Shown in pieces: positions 1 to 11,301 of a stretch of 37,864 nt of DNA. The position numbers and the translations under genes are program-made. The stretch spans positions 215,457-253,320 of the forward strand of contig NMRA01000199.1 of assembly GCA_002633005.1 (NCBI GenBank), written 5' to 3'. The notes beneath the pieces are model-generated. The model did not search any database. It was not told where the DNA came from and saw only the letters and a program-made list of their open reading frames with translations. Numbering within the stretch: position 1 is the stretch's first letter; every line of letters starts with the position of its first letter. This stretch comes from Phoronis australis. Taxonomy: Eukaryota; Phoronida; Phoronidae.

Positions 1-3000
1 CTTAATTTGCTAAAACGCGGTATAATGCACGTACCATGTTCAAATAATCTACGTAAGACCTTAATTAATTGATCTATAGCTTATCTTGCGAGGTAATAAT
101 TGGATTTTTATTTGAATTTTGCTGAAGAGGTTCAAGTGAATTTGACCAAGACTTGCAATTTTCTTATTCTCGTAGGGTTAATTCTAATTTTTTACAGTTT
201 CTTTTTAGATTCTGACAACCGCACACATTGAAGTTGATGCATTTTGTCATCCCATTCTTGTTTTCTATCATCTGGGTGATTCCGAGGTTACAAGAAAAAG
301 TACAATGTCTTCGTCCTATTAGTTTTGTCAAGTAATCGATTCTATAGAAAACGTTGCCTTCTCCGTTATGTTGAAAACTCTAGAGTCTCCTGCTCTTGAG
401 TAAATTTGAAGAAATTCCGGGGAACAACTGCTGTACATTCAGTTAACCTGCTCAGAAAAAGGCGACTTAAACTCATAATAGACTCATATAAGTTGACGTG
501 GCTGTACAGTTGACGATCAAACTACCTGTTTATTTTTTATTTGTCGCAAAATAGTCCTGAAAAAATATTCTTGCATCGCTGCATCGTGTTTTTCAAAGCA
601 CCGTTGACGTAAGTGGTTCGCTCTTACATGTAACATATTTTCATAACTGTTTATATTTTTAGAGTGCCACGGAAGTCTTAAACTTAATTTATAGTCTATT
701 TTAAACGACATTATCTAATTCAACTTTTTCAATAAATCGGTGTTCTTATTTAGAACAGCTGAGCTTAAAGTGCGAAATTAGACTATTCGAAATTAGACTG
801 ACTTTAAATTTCCATTATTGATATGATAAAATAATAAAAAATTCACCGAAGTTTTTGTTGGAAAATTTTAACAGCTACCTCCCCAATGTTTAAGCTCATA
901 AATGTTCTGTTGTTAAATTTATATTGCTCCTGAAACACGTTCGTTTTCCCAGTCAAAAATCCAGTCAATGTCATAAGAAGAGCGCCCTGGATGAGAAAAT
1001 TCGTTCGTTCACTGTTCGCACAATGCTTACCAATATTAACAAACCAAAAAACGATTGAGTGGATTTCAATAGCTAACATTCTGAAACACTTCAATTAATT
1101 TAACCAAACGAGTTCACTCATAGGCTGAGTAAATCTATGCCGTTTTCCCTTACTATCGTAATGTCTTCAGAACTAGATGGCTAAAGAGACACATATAGAA
1201 CGGATTACTTAGATTAATGGCAACCTGAAAAACAATTGCACTAAGTAATCTCAAGTTAAAGATGCATATAACTACTGGAGACAAGCTGATTCGGTTTTTA
1301 CAATATGTAATGCAACGGTTTTCATAAAATGGCTAAATACATTGGGTAAAAAAATGAACAGCTATAAAATCGAAACGATAAACGAGATTCGAAAACAATG
1401 AAAAAGTGAAATATAGCTCTTGTTGTCTACAGCTCGGTATGCTAGCTAGTGCAGCAATACTCATTTGATTGTATTCCATTTGAATAACACAATCAACATA
1501 CCAATATCCGCCGTCACGTCGCGCATAATGTCATTAGTATACCTTTGTTTTAATTATCGATTCATTAATGCTAGCATACTTGGAACTCATGTTATGCAAA
1601 ATTGAATTTCTCCCAATTGACTTTGTCATGAAGCTAGCCCACTTAGAAAAATAAATATCGGGTTCAGGATGATAACATATAGTACTTCTGTGATAGTGTT
1701 ATGATTGACTTGGGAAAACCTACGTGTATCTCGACAGTTTTTACTGGCAAATATTTCTGTTAAGAAGAGACACACAACATTTCAAGTGTGACTAAAAACG
1801 AATGAATATTGGAAAATAAAGCTAAGAAAGTAAGAATTTTAGCAGAGTCTTACATTTCCTTAGAAATCATGAATTTCAATGTTTATGGTCAAGTTTAACA
1901 TTACTGAAAATCTTTTTCGCTAACAACAAATATTGCCTCACTCATCTAGGAATCATTTACTTTATCCAATTAAGATGTGGCAGCTTAAAACCCCATAACA
2001 ACACATTAGACAAAATATCCCCTCAGGAGAGCATCAATAATCATGATGTTTATTTCTGACTAATTGATCATAAAGTGTGACTTAATTCTCCGTTCACGCC
2101 TGTCATTGCTGCGATTTCTTATTTCGCTTCGCTGTAGCAAGCGCCAACACGTGTGTAAACGTTGATAAGAACTGTGACATTTTTTGGAATTCTATAGAGA
2201 ACGAAGTCAAACAAACCGTGATTTGTCTTTAGAGAAAACTGAAATGACTAAAATCTATAGTTCAGAACCCCAAGTTTGATGCTTAAGCTAAATAACTGCA
2301 TGGAGCTCTATGAAAAACAAAAGCAAATTCAACAAGGAAAACGGTGATTTTGTGGTTTATATCAATGTTCAGAGATGTCTGCCTGTTTTACAGTCTGATG
2401 GATGACTGAATAAATATTAAATCATCTCATGGATTCACGGAATCAATTGATAAACTCTGAAATAGTTGATATTTATATTAAAAATGAAATTTTAATGAAA
2501 AGGCATGCGAAGATTGTAGTCAAACCTGAAAAATATGAATGTTATTGGAGCTCCAACGAATGCCTAAAATATGAACTACACAAGTTGACAAGTCTTAGCA
2601 GTATTTAATAACCAATGAATTGCATAGTAAGAACCAAAACAATGCAGAGATGATAATATTGAAATGATTAACTGCAATGCCTCACTTATGAAACACTTCG
2701 CTTGTACATTAATGCAATTGTGTTTCCCCACAAGTGTGTTTATTTATTAACTTATTTGTAATATGCACCGTGTCGACATGAACAGGGCGCGTAAATCAAG
2801 TGTAATTCAAAGTGTTTTTCCACTCTCAGTGAGTGTGATGCTCACCATTGTAAAGAAATGGGTAAACCTGCAAGAACGTTTACCGCACGACGTCAGCAAT
2901 AGTCGCCGTTCGCCTGAGTGAAAGTACGGCGAAGAATATTTTACTCCGACATTTGCAAACTATTTTAACCTTATTTTACTTAGCCGGTGACTGGGGATAG

Positions 3001-3720
3001 AAATTATGTCGCGGTTTCGTAAATAACGGCAGGAGCAAGAGTAACAACACTCTGACGGAGTAAGTAGTGTTTGTTTTGGAAATGACCGACACCCCTGGCG
3101 TAACAGCTTGTTGATTATGTTTAAACACGGAATGGCGAGGGATTTTAGCGGACCAAACAAAACGTAATCAACAATGGCGAGAATGTTTGCCTACCTCTAA
3201 AGGGATAATGCAAAATGTGTTTACATGTTGAAAGTAAATTAGGAACAGCAAGATTTAAGGAGCAATAGAAACCCGCCTACCTATTATCTTCATGGCTCAG
3301 CAAAAAGACAGCGAAATAAGGAAAATATTTGTGTATTGAATCATACGTTTTTTCTGTAAGACTCAATGAGTCCTTGTTTCAGTACTGGTAAAACTTACAC
3401 GTCGACAATAACCGTGAAAGCTTGGAGTTGTGGTATAGTTGCCATCGCCTCACAGTCATTTTACATTTGAACCCAAGTTCAAACTCTTATATACAAAAAC
3501 AGTAATATCATTTAGTGCAACAGTACTTTTACTAAAACATTTGAATATTTTATAATTATGCATTGTTTTGTTGTATATTTCGCTTGCATTTTTACTTTCC
3601 GTGTCTAGTTTTGGATATAGTGTACTTAGCGTTATTAAAGAAGGTATTAATAATGCCTGTAAATTCCCAAATGAAAAGTTTAAACAAACTCGAGTGGTTT
3701 CCGTTCAGCTGAATACTTAC
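1..3720 (-). other. Intron of the NK2-like gene (3' part missing)
   Basis: AT-rich sequence downstream (minus strand) of the GTAAGT donor. I found no homeobox, no other convincing exon and no clear repeat. It is inferred to be intron 1 of the NK2-like gene, at least 3.7 kb long. Confidence 0.55.
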
Positions 3721-3937
3721 TGGGCATGCCGTCATTGTTGTGCAACCAGCGGGCGTAGGGGTTGTCTGCGATATCCGAGTAGGCGCACTGCCCCGACATT
3801 CTTGCCGGGGAACCCATCGGTAGTTTAGCCGCGGGCAACGAGCCCGTGTCTGGAGAGACTGCAACGTCTTTATCGTGAATATCCAGGATAGTCTTCATGG
3901 AGAAGTTGCTAACTTTCATATTAATGTCTGTCTCCAT
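3721..3937 (-). CDS. First coding exon of an NK2.2-like (NK2-class) homeobox transcription factor, partial gene
   Basis: This exon encodes 72 codons plus one base. Residues 12-20 (FSMKTILDI) fit the TN motif, the Groucho-binding motif at the N-terminus of NK2 proteins (FSVKDIL in vertebrate NKX2-2). Residues 55-65 (DIADNPYARWL) match the DSSDNPYTRWL stretch of NKX2-2, which I take as the best paralogue marker. The start ATG lies directly after a TAG that is either an in-frame stop or the end of a good acceptor (pyrimidine tract then cacttag), so a 5'UTR intron is possible. The exon ends at a consensus GTAAGT donor (3720-3715) in phase 1. Family members place the homeodomain in a later exon. 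I see no WFQN-type homeobox on the minus strand of positions 1-3720, so that exon is off the left edge. Paralogue assignment within NK2 is less certain than the class. Confidence 0.85.
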
Positions 3938-4547
3938 CTAAGTGAAAAAACGAAAGCTTGATTCGCCAACTGTATCATATACGTGCGGTGTTCTTGCTGT
4001 GGAATGTTTCACCGTAATATACTGTAGTCTAGTATGATGACGAAGATAGAGTGACATCAAGGGAAGTCAACCTGAACTGTCATTCTACTGCGGTTAAAAT
4101 ATAATCTTATAGAAAGGGGCTGGGCTTGAGGTTGTCACGAATGTCATTCAAGCTCACTGCTAGGTGGCGCTTTCTACAAGGACAACTGTGTTTGCAAGGA
4201 CGTCTTGCGAAATGCCCACTTCTGATTGGTTGATCAGATTCTCAGTTTATCGATGATAAAATAAAATTAATAGCTTGTTTGATAGACTAGTCAATGGTTT
4301 TGCTGATAGCATCGTGAATGCCACTGATAAGGGACAAAGACTCGACGAAAATCGGAAACAACCAAATATACAGCGATTTGTCAAACCTTGCCTTGGAATA
4401 GTTGTAAAACATTCGCACAACAATACGAGAAATTTGAGGTGAAAAGCATATTCCTATTATTTCCGTGATTTTCATTCACTGTGTCCCATGGAAGAAATAC
4501 GCGCAAAATAGGATCGTATTCGTAATTTTGAGTAGTTCAAATCTCAA
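3938..4547. other. Non-coding stretch upstream of the NK2-like exon
   Basis: This lies between the NK2 exon and the next minus-strand coding fragment. It should hold the NK2 5' leader or a 5'UTR intron and perhaps its promoter. No convincing TATA box or exon was identified. Confidence 0.4.
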
Positions 4548-4846
4548 TTAGTAAGCATGGCATTTTCGTACCCGCGTCTTCTCCAGCCACTCGGCAAACA
4601 TTACGGCCTGTCTCTCGGACTTTAATCCGCTGATGTGAGGTGGAGCCGTATGTACCCGAGTGATTTGATGGATTGTATTACCCATTTTAACCCTACCTGG
4701 CGGTTCCTTTGATATCATCCCAACAGCCACTCCGTAATAGCTCAAATGAGCAACGACAAAATCTCCCGTTGCCACTCGACCATCTTTTCTTTACCTCATA
4801 AAACAGAGTATCTCCAATATCAAAGATAGGCTTTTGAAAATATATC
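4548..4846 (-). pseudogene. C-terminal coding fragment of an unrecognised protein, broken by one frameshift
   Basis: Reading right to left, one frame runs from a possible acceptor (attttcaaaag) near 4847 and encodes FDIGDTLFYEVKK. The reading then continues in a second frame, beginning DGRVATGDFVVAHLSYYG and ending in EWLEKTRVRKCHAY and a TAA stop. The switch falls in an A-run near 4785 (aaagaaaaga), where one extra A explains it. Residue composition across both frames looks protein-coding: mixed hydrophobic and charged residues, W, and conserved-looking G/P. I do not recognise the family. It is either a decayed gene copy, a real last exon with an assembly indel, or an exon starting right at the A-run with a poor acceptor. 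No upstream exons were found. Confidence 0.45.
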
Positions 4847-4849
4847 AGT

Positions 4850-6790
4850 AGATTTATTGGCGAAATAAAACTACGGTGAAGGCTGCTTTTCAGGCATTTT
4901 AAATAATCGACTTCCAGACTACACGTGGGAAAATGGTTTTTAATCAAAACAGTGGGTAAGAAACATCAACGTTTTAACATACGATCTGGTTTAGGCTATG
5001 TTGCCTTTTTGTCCCAACTTGCCATTTCGTGTTTCTTACGGCTTAGAATTAAGTCCCAAGAATTTCTAATTTGCTCTCGCGGGATCCGCGGTCATGGTGT
5101 TGGTAAGAGACTTTTATGAAGTGGTGTCTTATCAAAATTGCACACTTGTGAATTTTTAAACAATTATCCACTTGAGTGGGGGTCTAGGTTGACTCTCGTA
5201 CAATACCAACATAGCTGAAGTGTCAGGCTAGGAGTAGTCGACCGCTGTGTATACAGACCGATAGTCTCACTACGGTGAGATTATCGTATTAGTAACACGT
5301 TTGGAGTGGGCATTGATATAGAAGATGAGGGTTGGGTTTGAGACTCTTTAACTAGAAGACTACTGTGACTTCATGTCGAGTAGTGCTCGAATGCTATGGC
5401 GACTATTGTGACCTGATTGGTTAAAAACTGAAAACGTTTTGTTTTCCGCCGCTCAAGAGTTTCGCACGCGACAGATTTATGATAGCCGAGTGAAGTTACA
5501 TTTCACAAAGCGAGTTGACAGAATGAACGCATTTTCAAATTTCGAGTATCGAAATTCTCTTATCCTGGTAGAGAATACAATGGTGCTCTCGGAGTTCTGG
5601 AAAACTAGAGAAACACCTCTCTGAGTAATAGTGATAATAATCATTGCTGGACCGACATTAATTTTTCTGCACCTTTATGCGTTACGACAGTTTTTCATTC
5701 TGAATTTGGTTCAGAGATCAGATTCCGTGTCGTAAAATAGTTGGGCGCACGAGTTTGAAACAGGAACGGCGATAAATCATTTTAACAAATTGCAGAAGCT
5801 ACCCTAGCCTGCACCTGGAGAAATAGACACAGTAATTTGTCAAAATTATTTCATTGAACAACGTCAACTATCCGTAGCTGAGCACGTCGGTTGAAAACCA
5901 CTAGTGTATGAAATTTCGACCTTGTAGACGGCACTTAAAAACAGAACACGTGAGGATGTTGGACAATATGCCGTTACCAACTGTAACTCTACTGCCGATT
6001 GACGCTAATAATCAGCATGGAAATTTGGTACAAAGTTGTCTTTGTAAAAGGCATTTATAAACATATAGATCACTAATTTTCTTTTTAACTCGCCCTAGAA
6101 ATTGTGTCATTAATACTTCGATCCAAAATTCGATATTTCATTGTGAGTTTTTTTACTTCATTAGCAATCCAACAATCAATCTTTCACTATATTCAAATTT
6201 ACCGGGTATAACGTGCTTTTGAACTGAATCAATAGTGTCCTGAGAAAAACAGACAGTTTAGAAACTTCGGTACTCGAAACGTTGTTAAACCGACAAAATG
6301 TTGTTTTTTTGCAATATGTATACAGTGATAGTACTTTTAACATTTCTCATAGAATGTAGAATGATGTTCAAGTGAAACTTTTAACCAATTTTGATTTTCA
6401 TCGACTATTTGTTCACGATGTTTGGAACTTTTATCAACTTACTGGTACGTGACTCAAGTTTTACTGAACGTGCCGTTCCCGGGTGACAGGTCAGTGCTAA
6501 CAATAATGGTTTAAAAATGAGACCTTCAACTCTTTACTGATAGATGACATTTACGAATATAAAACGAATTTAATGCCACCTTTAATTCGCACCTGTGTAC
6601 TTTGTTAACCATTAAGCGCTTAAGATTGGAGAGCTAACCAACGTCGACGACATTAACGTTACAGCCACGATAGCATCTCCTCTCATTATCATTATTACTT
6701 GTTATTGCTGTTATTGTTACAGTGTAAATATTACATTTTGTCATTGCAATTATTATAATATTAATGGTACTGTTTATAACACTAATAGTT
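4850..6790. other. Intergenic stretch without a recognisable gene
   Basis: Only short chance open frames are visible. The one notable structure is a hairpin at 5259-5286, listed separately. Confidence 0.5.
5259..5286. repeat. 12-bp hairpin with TACG loop
   Basis: The arms CGATAGTCTCAC and GTGAGATTATCG flank the loop TACG. The stem is complete except for one G/T position. As RNA, the closing C-UACG-G would be an exceptionally stable UNCG-type tetraloop. No gene is attached and it may be chance. Confidence 0.5.
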
Positions 6791-6792
6791 TA

Positions 6793-6801
6793 GTCATCAT
6801 C

Positions 6802-6866
<65 letters not shown>

Positions 6867-7378
6867 TATCATCATCATCANNNNNNNNNNNNNNNNNNNN
6901 NNNNNNNNNNNNNNNNNNNNNNNNNNNNNNNNNNNNNNNNNNNNNNNNNNNNNNNNNNNNNNNNNNNNNNNNNNNNNNNNNNNNNNNNNNNNNNNNNNNN
7001 NNNNNNNNNNNNNNNNNNNNNNNNNNNNNNNNNNNNNNNNNNNNNNNNNNNNNNNNNNNNNNNNNNNNNNNNNNNNNNNNNNNNNNNNNNNNNNNNNNNN
7101 NNNNNNNNNNNNNNNNNNNNNNNNNNNNNNNNNNNNNNNNNNNNNNNNNNNNNNNNNNNNNNNNNNNNNNNNNNNNNNNNNNNNNNNNNNNNNNNNNNNN
7201 NNNNNNNNNNNNNNNNNNNNNNNNNNNNNNNNNNNNNNCACCATCACCATCATCACCATCATCATCATCACCATCATCATCATCACCATCATCATCACCA
7301 TCATCATCACCATCATCACCATCATCATCATCACCATCACCATCATCATCATCACCATAATCATCATCATCATCATCA
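6793..7378. repeat. (ATC)n / (CAT)n microsatellite interrupted by an assembly gap
   Basis: ATC/CAT trinucleotides with interspersed CAC units run up to 6880 and resume at 7239. Positions 6881-7238 are 358 Ns. The true repeat length is therefore unknown. The long Met-rich reading frame through it is a by-product of the repeat and the Ns. Confidence 0.95.
6881..7238. other. Assembly gap (358 N)
   Basis: A run of N inside the ATC microsatellite. The length may be an estimate rather than measured sequence. Confidence 0.99.
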
Positions 7379-7814
7379 CGATCATCAATTTCTTCTTCCT
7401 CATTATCATCGTCATCGTCATCATTGTCTTCACTGTTATAGTCTTACTTCTATCGATCACTGTTTTTAATATTATTATTATCAGTGGTTCTATAAGCGAA
7501 GTGTCTAATAGCAGAATAAGCTGTAAAGTGACGTTGAAAAAATAATAATTGCTATCATTGTTTATTCCTCTGCCACTAACAATGCTTAATTTAACACCTT
7601 TAGTTATTGCTAGTTTTTGTGCTAATTCAAATATACCCTTATTGACAGCAGCTGTATTCCTATCGGCGTCACATTATACGGTTTTGACATTGAGAATAGC
7701 GTTGTTTCATGCGGGACCTGATTTGGCCTTGTCCACAGGAATCCTTTTTCATTACTAGAGCACGCAACTATTTTTCTATTCTGCATTCAAAAGTTTTCAA
7801 CCCAAGGTATAATT

Positions 7815-8140
7815 GAAGTAGCGCTTTCAAAAAGTCTTTGTCCACATGAATACGACGGACAACTCAAGGTTTCCTCTGCGTTGTCTAAGAAATCCGTCCA
7901 TGCGAATACATTTATACGATCGTAACGTCAGCGTTTTCAAAAAGTTTTGTATTGACTGCCCACACGACCATGATGTCAACGTTTTCGGGAAGTTGCGTTT
8001 TTGGTTGTGGAGACATGCCGACGGAATGCACATCCATAAAAAGGTTGCGTTTTCTCATATTTGTGTTTTAAAATGTTTGTTTTTTATTATTGTGAACAGA
8101 AGCCGTATTTTTCAAGAAAATCTAACGTTTTCAAGCGATA
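7815..8140. repeat. Degenerate interspersed repeat built on a GCGTTTTCAAAAAG motif
   Basis: Variants of the same motif recur at 7821 (gcgctttcaaaaag), 7931 (gcgttttcaaaaag), 7979 (aacgttttcgggaagttgcg), 8041 (aaggttgcgttttc) and 8122 (ctaacgttttcaagcg). They are separated by tcc/ccacacgac-type spacers. Two overlapping open frames on opposite strands here are explained by the repetitive makeup. It looks like a non-autonomous mobile element, but termini and target duplications were not resolved. Confidence 0.45.
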
Positions 8141-9060
8141 ACTAGTCATGCAGACAGGGCATAATTCGATCAGTGCATTTTAGTTTTGCAACGGGCTGTA
8201 CTTGTAACGAGTACTCTTTGGCTTGAAGTGCGATATGTGAACTGGAATAGAAATCAATAAGAAGTTCCGTGGTGCTATTTAAACACTTTGTGCGCACGTA
8301 ACATGCCAGACGATATCCATTTCGTTCAAATACCATCTTGCTTTATTCACGGTTATTTTAAATTAAATAACTGAATTGCGTATCGTTGACTAGTCGTTTG
8401 TTCGCGAAAAACTCTATAGGCATTCTTCAGAGACATTTCAAACAAGCGTTAAACATTTAACTTAACCAAGAGCAAACACTGTCTTTTTAATCTTCAAAAA
8501 CATCGCACGAAGGCAAACATAATTGTCTCCGAAAATAATCAAATTGGTCGGTGTACATGTCTCGATATCTTCTCACTTTCGGCATGAAGAACTTGTCAAC
8601 AGATCTCGCTGTTCACTCTGCGTTAAACGGTTTACCAACCTCGCACTAGTCTTTGCTTTCCGATTAAATCTCATTAAATTTACACAGTTTTAAATCACAC
8701 TAAAGCACATATTGTCACTTTACCCATAAGAGCACTTGACAATACCCTAATGCGACTATACGCATGGCCTAAACAGCTTAATCCTACGGGCGATGAGTCA
8801 AGCACATCTCAGCTATGAACTTGCACTGCGCACGGTAGACAAGGCGCCTGTGCTCAATTTCGCAAACTATTTCACATGACGTCAGTTTCAGTAAATATGA
8901 TGATGTCAAATGTACCAAAAAATGAAGCAAACGTGATAAACCAAATAATCGTCCTAATAATTATAACGTGACAGTAATAATAATAACAATAATAATAATT
9001 ATAACAACATACCATTAAGCATATCATCAAGAAAATTATTTCACAACAGTATTATCAACG
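8141..9060. other. Intergenic, no gene seen
   Basis: AT-rich sequence. The last 100 bases turn into ATA/AAC-rich simple sequence leading into the GAT microsatellite. Confidence 0.5.
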
Positions 9061-9092
9061 ACGACAACGTCGAGGACAGGTATGAAAACAAT

Positions 9093-9170
9093 GACGATGA
9101 TGACGATGATGACGATGATGACGACGATTGGTGATGAATATGATGATGGTGATGGTGATGATGGTGATGG

Positions 9171-9205
<35 letters not shown>

Positions 9206-9251
9206 GTGATGGTGAAGATTATGATGATGGTGATGGTGATGATGGTGATGG

Positions 9252-9282
<31 letters not shown>

Positions 9283-9369
9283 GGTGATGGTGAAGATTAT
9301 GATGATGGTGATGGTGATGGTGTTGATTATGATGATGGCGATGGCAATGGTGATGATGATGATGATGAG
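9093..9369. repeat. (GAT)n / (GGT)n compound microsatellite
   Basis: GATGATGGT-type triplets run almost without break. All three plus-strand frames and one minus frame stay open and give poly-Asp, poly-Met or poly-Ile peptides. These are artefacts of the triplet repeat. Its triplet sense is opposite to that of the 6.8-7.4 kb repeat. Confidence 0.95.
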
Positions 9370-11139
9370 GATGCTAATCACAAAACTAAAAGTATTCACT
9401 TGCTTAAAAGCAAATTTGCTGCCAATATATTGTATTACAACAATACACGCGCTAATATTTCGGCAATGCAAGTGCAGCTGATTGTAATTACACCAGTGAC
9501 CGTAAAACAATCACGAAAAAATACAAGCGATCGTCTGCGTTAATGAGGTTTCTGGTGAAATTTAAATGGGTCCGTCATTTTATAATTCAAGTGTTAATAA
9601 AATCACTTAAGAATTTCAACAAACCTCCTCGTTTCCTATGACAAGCCGAAGAACAATGAAATGGGTAGACAATAATTAAATGCGTTTGCCGTTCTCTCGT
9701 TGGCATTTGTTTCCCAGACAACCGCATACAGGTGACTAGTTTTTAAGGAGGTTTGTTCCTGTTTTGGAGACGTCGTCGAATTCACAATAATGACTCTAAT
9801 GTAATCATTTCCTCTTGAATTCATTAAAGCCGAAGGTTTCCCTCCGCATAAACAAATCGGTGAAATTCAATATGTTCCAGAAGATTTTCGACAAACAGTT
9901 CTAAATTTGATTTTCCGATTTTAATACCGTGTTACGATGTTTGTTTAGCTTTCTTTATTCAATTTGTTTCTTTCGAAAATACACAGTACATTTTTTATGA
10001 ATTGATTTTGAAATATTTTTTTTCTTTTCGCACTAAAATGGTAATTACCAAATGCGACTAAAACTGGCTGTTGAATATCCAGCTTCCTTTGTTTAAGGAA
10101 TATTTCTTAGTTTTACGGGTGCAAAATGCATTTTGGAATTATTGTTGGCTGGTATAGACTTCTTTGATCTCATGTTTTAGCTTTGACCAAAGCAATAAAA
10201 CACCAAAATTCGAGTTCTATGTGCTTTTGTGGTTTTATCAAAAATCGCCAATCTCGCCGTTACTGCTCGAGCATTCCGTGAAATTAAGGCAAGTGCCTAT
10301 GAAATTACGAGTTGATACGCTTAAAATGTTATGCCGTTCGCGAGTTGGGTTTTGACCCGCTAACGAAGTGTTAAACTGCGAATTAAGCTGGGGTCGTGAG
10401 CTCGATTCCGCGTTGCAGCCGGACTCAGAAAAAAAAAAATTGTCGCAGATAACGTCACTTCTGAAATGAAAATGAATATCAAGAATTCTGCACTTTTCAA
10501 GGACCCAACCAAGATTCACTGATCGAGATTTACGTGTACTTGCTAAGAATAAAAATCAAGTTGCACAAGAATTCGTAATACATACGACGTATTACATATG
10601 TCGATTGCTTCCCAAACCATTTTAGCAGTGTGTTATGACTACGCCGATGTTTAACACAAATTAATCTACGGAAATTTGGTAGGAAAAGATTGAATTTCGT
10701 GAATGCGTAATTACCATTATTGCAGTCACCAACGTGCACGACAGAAGACTAGGATGACTCTGGAGAAAAATAAATTCCAGAATTAATCAATTACGTCTGG
10801 ATTGATTTACTTATGTTAATACTTGACATTACAGACAGGGTTTGAGTAAACTAATTCTCTGCTGGTCGACCAAAAGGCGATTCCAGTAGTAGGGAACTTG
10901 AGCACCGCAAACCATCCTATTCGCTCTTGTTCATAAATCTGTTGATTTTTAGTTCGCGGTTAATGTAAAATGCCGAGTTTTAATGTGTGCGCACGAGAGA
11001 ACGTTTCTAAGATTTGCCCACTCACATTCGAGCAAATAGTTTTATATATGAACAAAGATGTATATTAATTTCAAAATGGTGTTATTTTCATTCTGAACTC
11101 TGGTTGTTCCCAAACTAACTTGTTTCGTTGCTTCCACAG
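9370..11139. other. Intergenic, no confident gene
   Basis: Around 10395-10440 the sequence gagctcgattcc is followed by gccggactcag and an A-run. This faintly resembles the B-box and tail of a tRNA-derived SINE but has no convincing A-box. Nothing else is supported. Confidence 0.4.
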
Positions 11140-11301
11140 CGATCAGACGTGCGTTCCGTAGACGCGAGACCCTCGCGAAAACGCAAGATAGCTCAAGACT
11201 CCGCGAGCCGGGTATCGCACTGTGTTTCACGTGAAGCACGTGATCACACCAGCTTCCTTAGCGAGATGCCTGCGTCTACAAAACTCTCACCGGAAGTGAT
11301 G
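11140..11301 (+). CDS. Isolated internal exon of an unrecognised, basic, probably nuclear protein
   Basis: The segment has a strong acceptor (gtttcgttgcttccacag) and a strong donor (GATG then GTGAGC). Between them are 54 codons open in one frame only, phase 0 on both sides. It is visibly more GC-rich than its surroundings. The peptide is Ser/Arg-rich with a basic cluster (PSRKRK) that could act as a nuclear localisation signal. It has no domain I recognise. No partner exons were found within several kb on the plus strand, so the rest of the gene may be spread over long introns or already lost. It could belong to a transcription factor, but nothing in the sequence proves that. Confidence 0.5.

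Noticed and set aside
3568-3864. Plus and minus open frames overlapping the NK2 exon
   Set aside because: Shadows; the TN and DNPYARWL motifs fix the real frame.
4160-4180. CTCF-like sequence ctgctaggtggcgctttc upstream of the NK2 exon
   Set aside because: A single partial motif match; if the organism is a cnidarian, CTCF is not expected.
6774-7460. Long Met-rich minus-strand open frame
   Set aside because: It is a translation of the CAT/ATC microsatellite and of the N gap; it carries no protein information.
9055-9543. Poly-Asp, poly-Met and poly-Ile open frames on both strands
   Set aside because: All derive from the GAT/GGT triplet repeat, which lacks stop codons in most frames.
9617-9761. 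Inverted pair aacaaacctcct / aggaggtttgtt
   Set aside because: Only 12 bases and no second copy or element features; may be chance.
10395-10440. Possible SINE tail (gagctcgattcc then an A-run)
   Set aside because: The B-box is approximate, no A-box at the right spacing, and only one copy seen.
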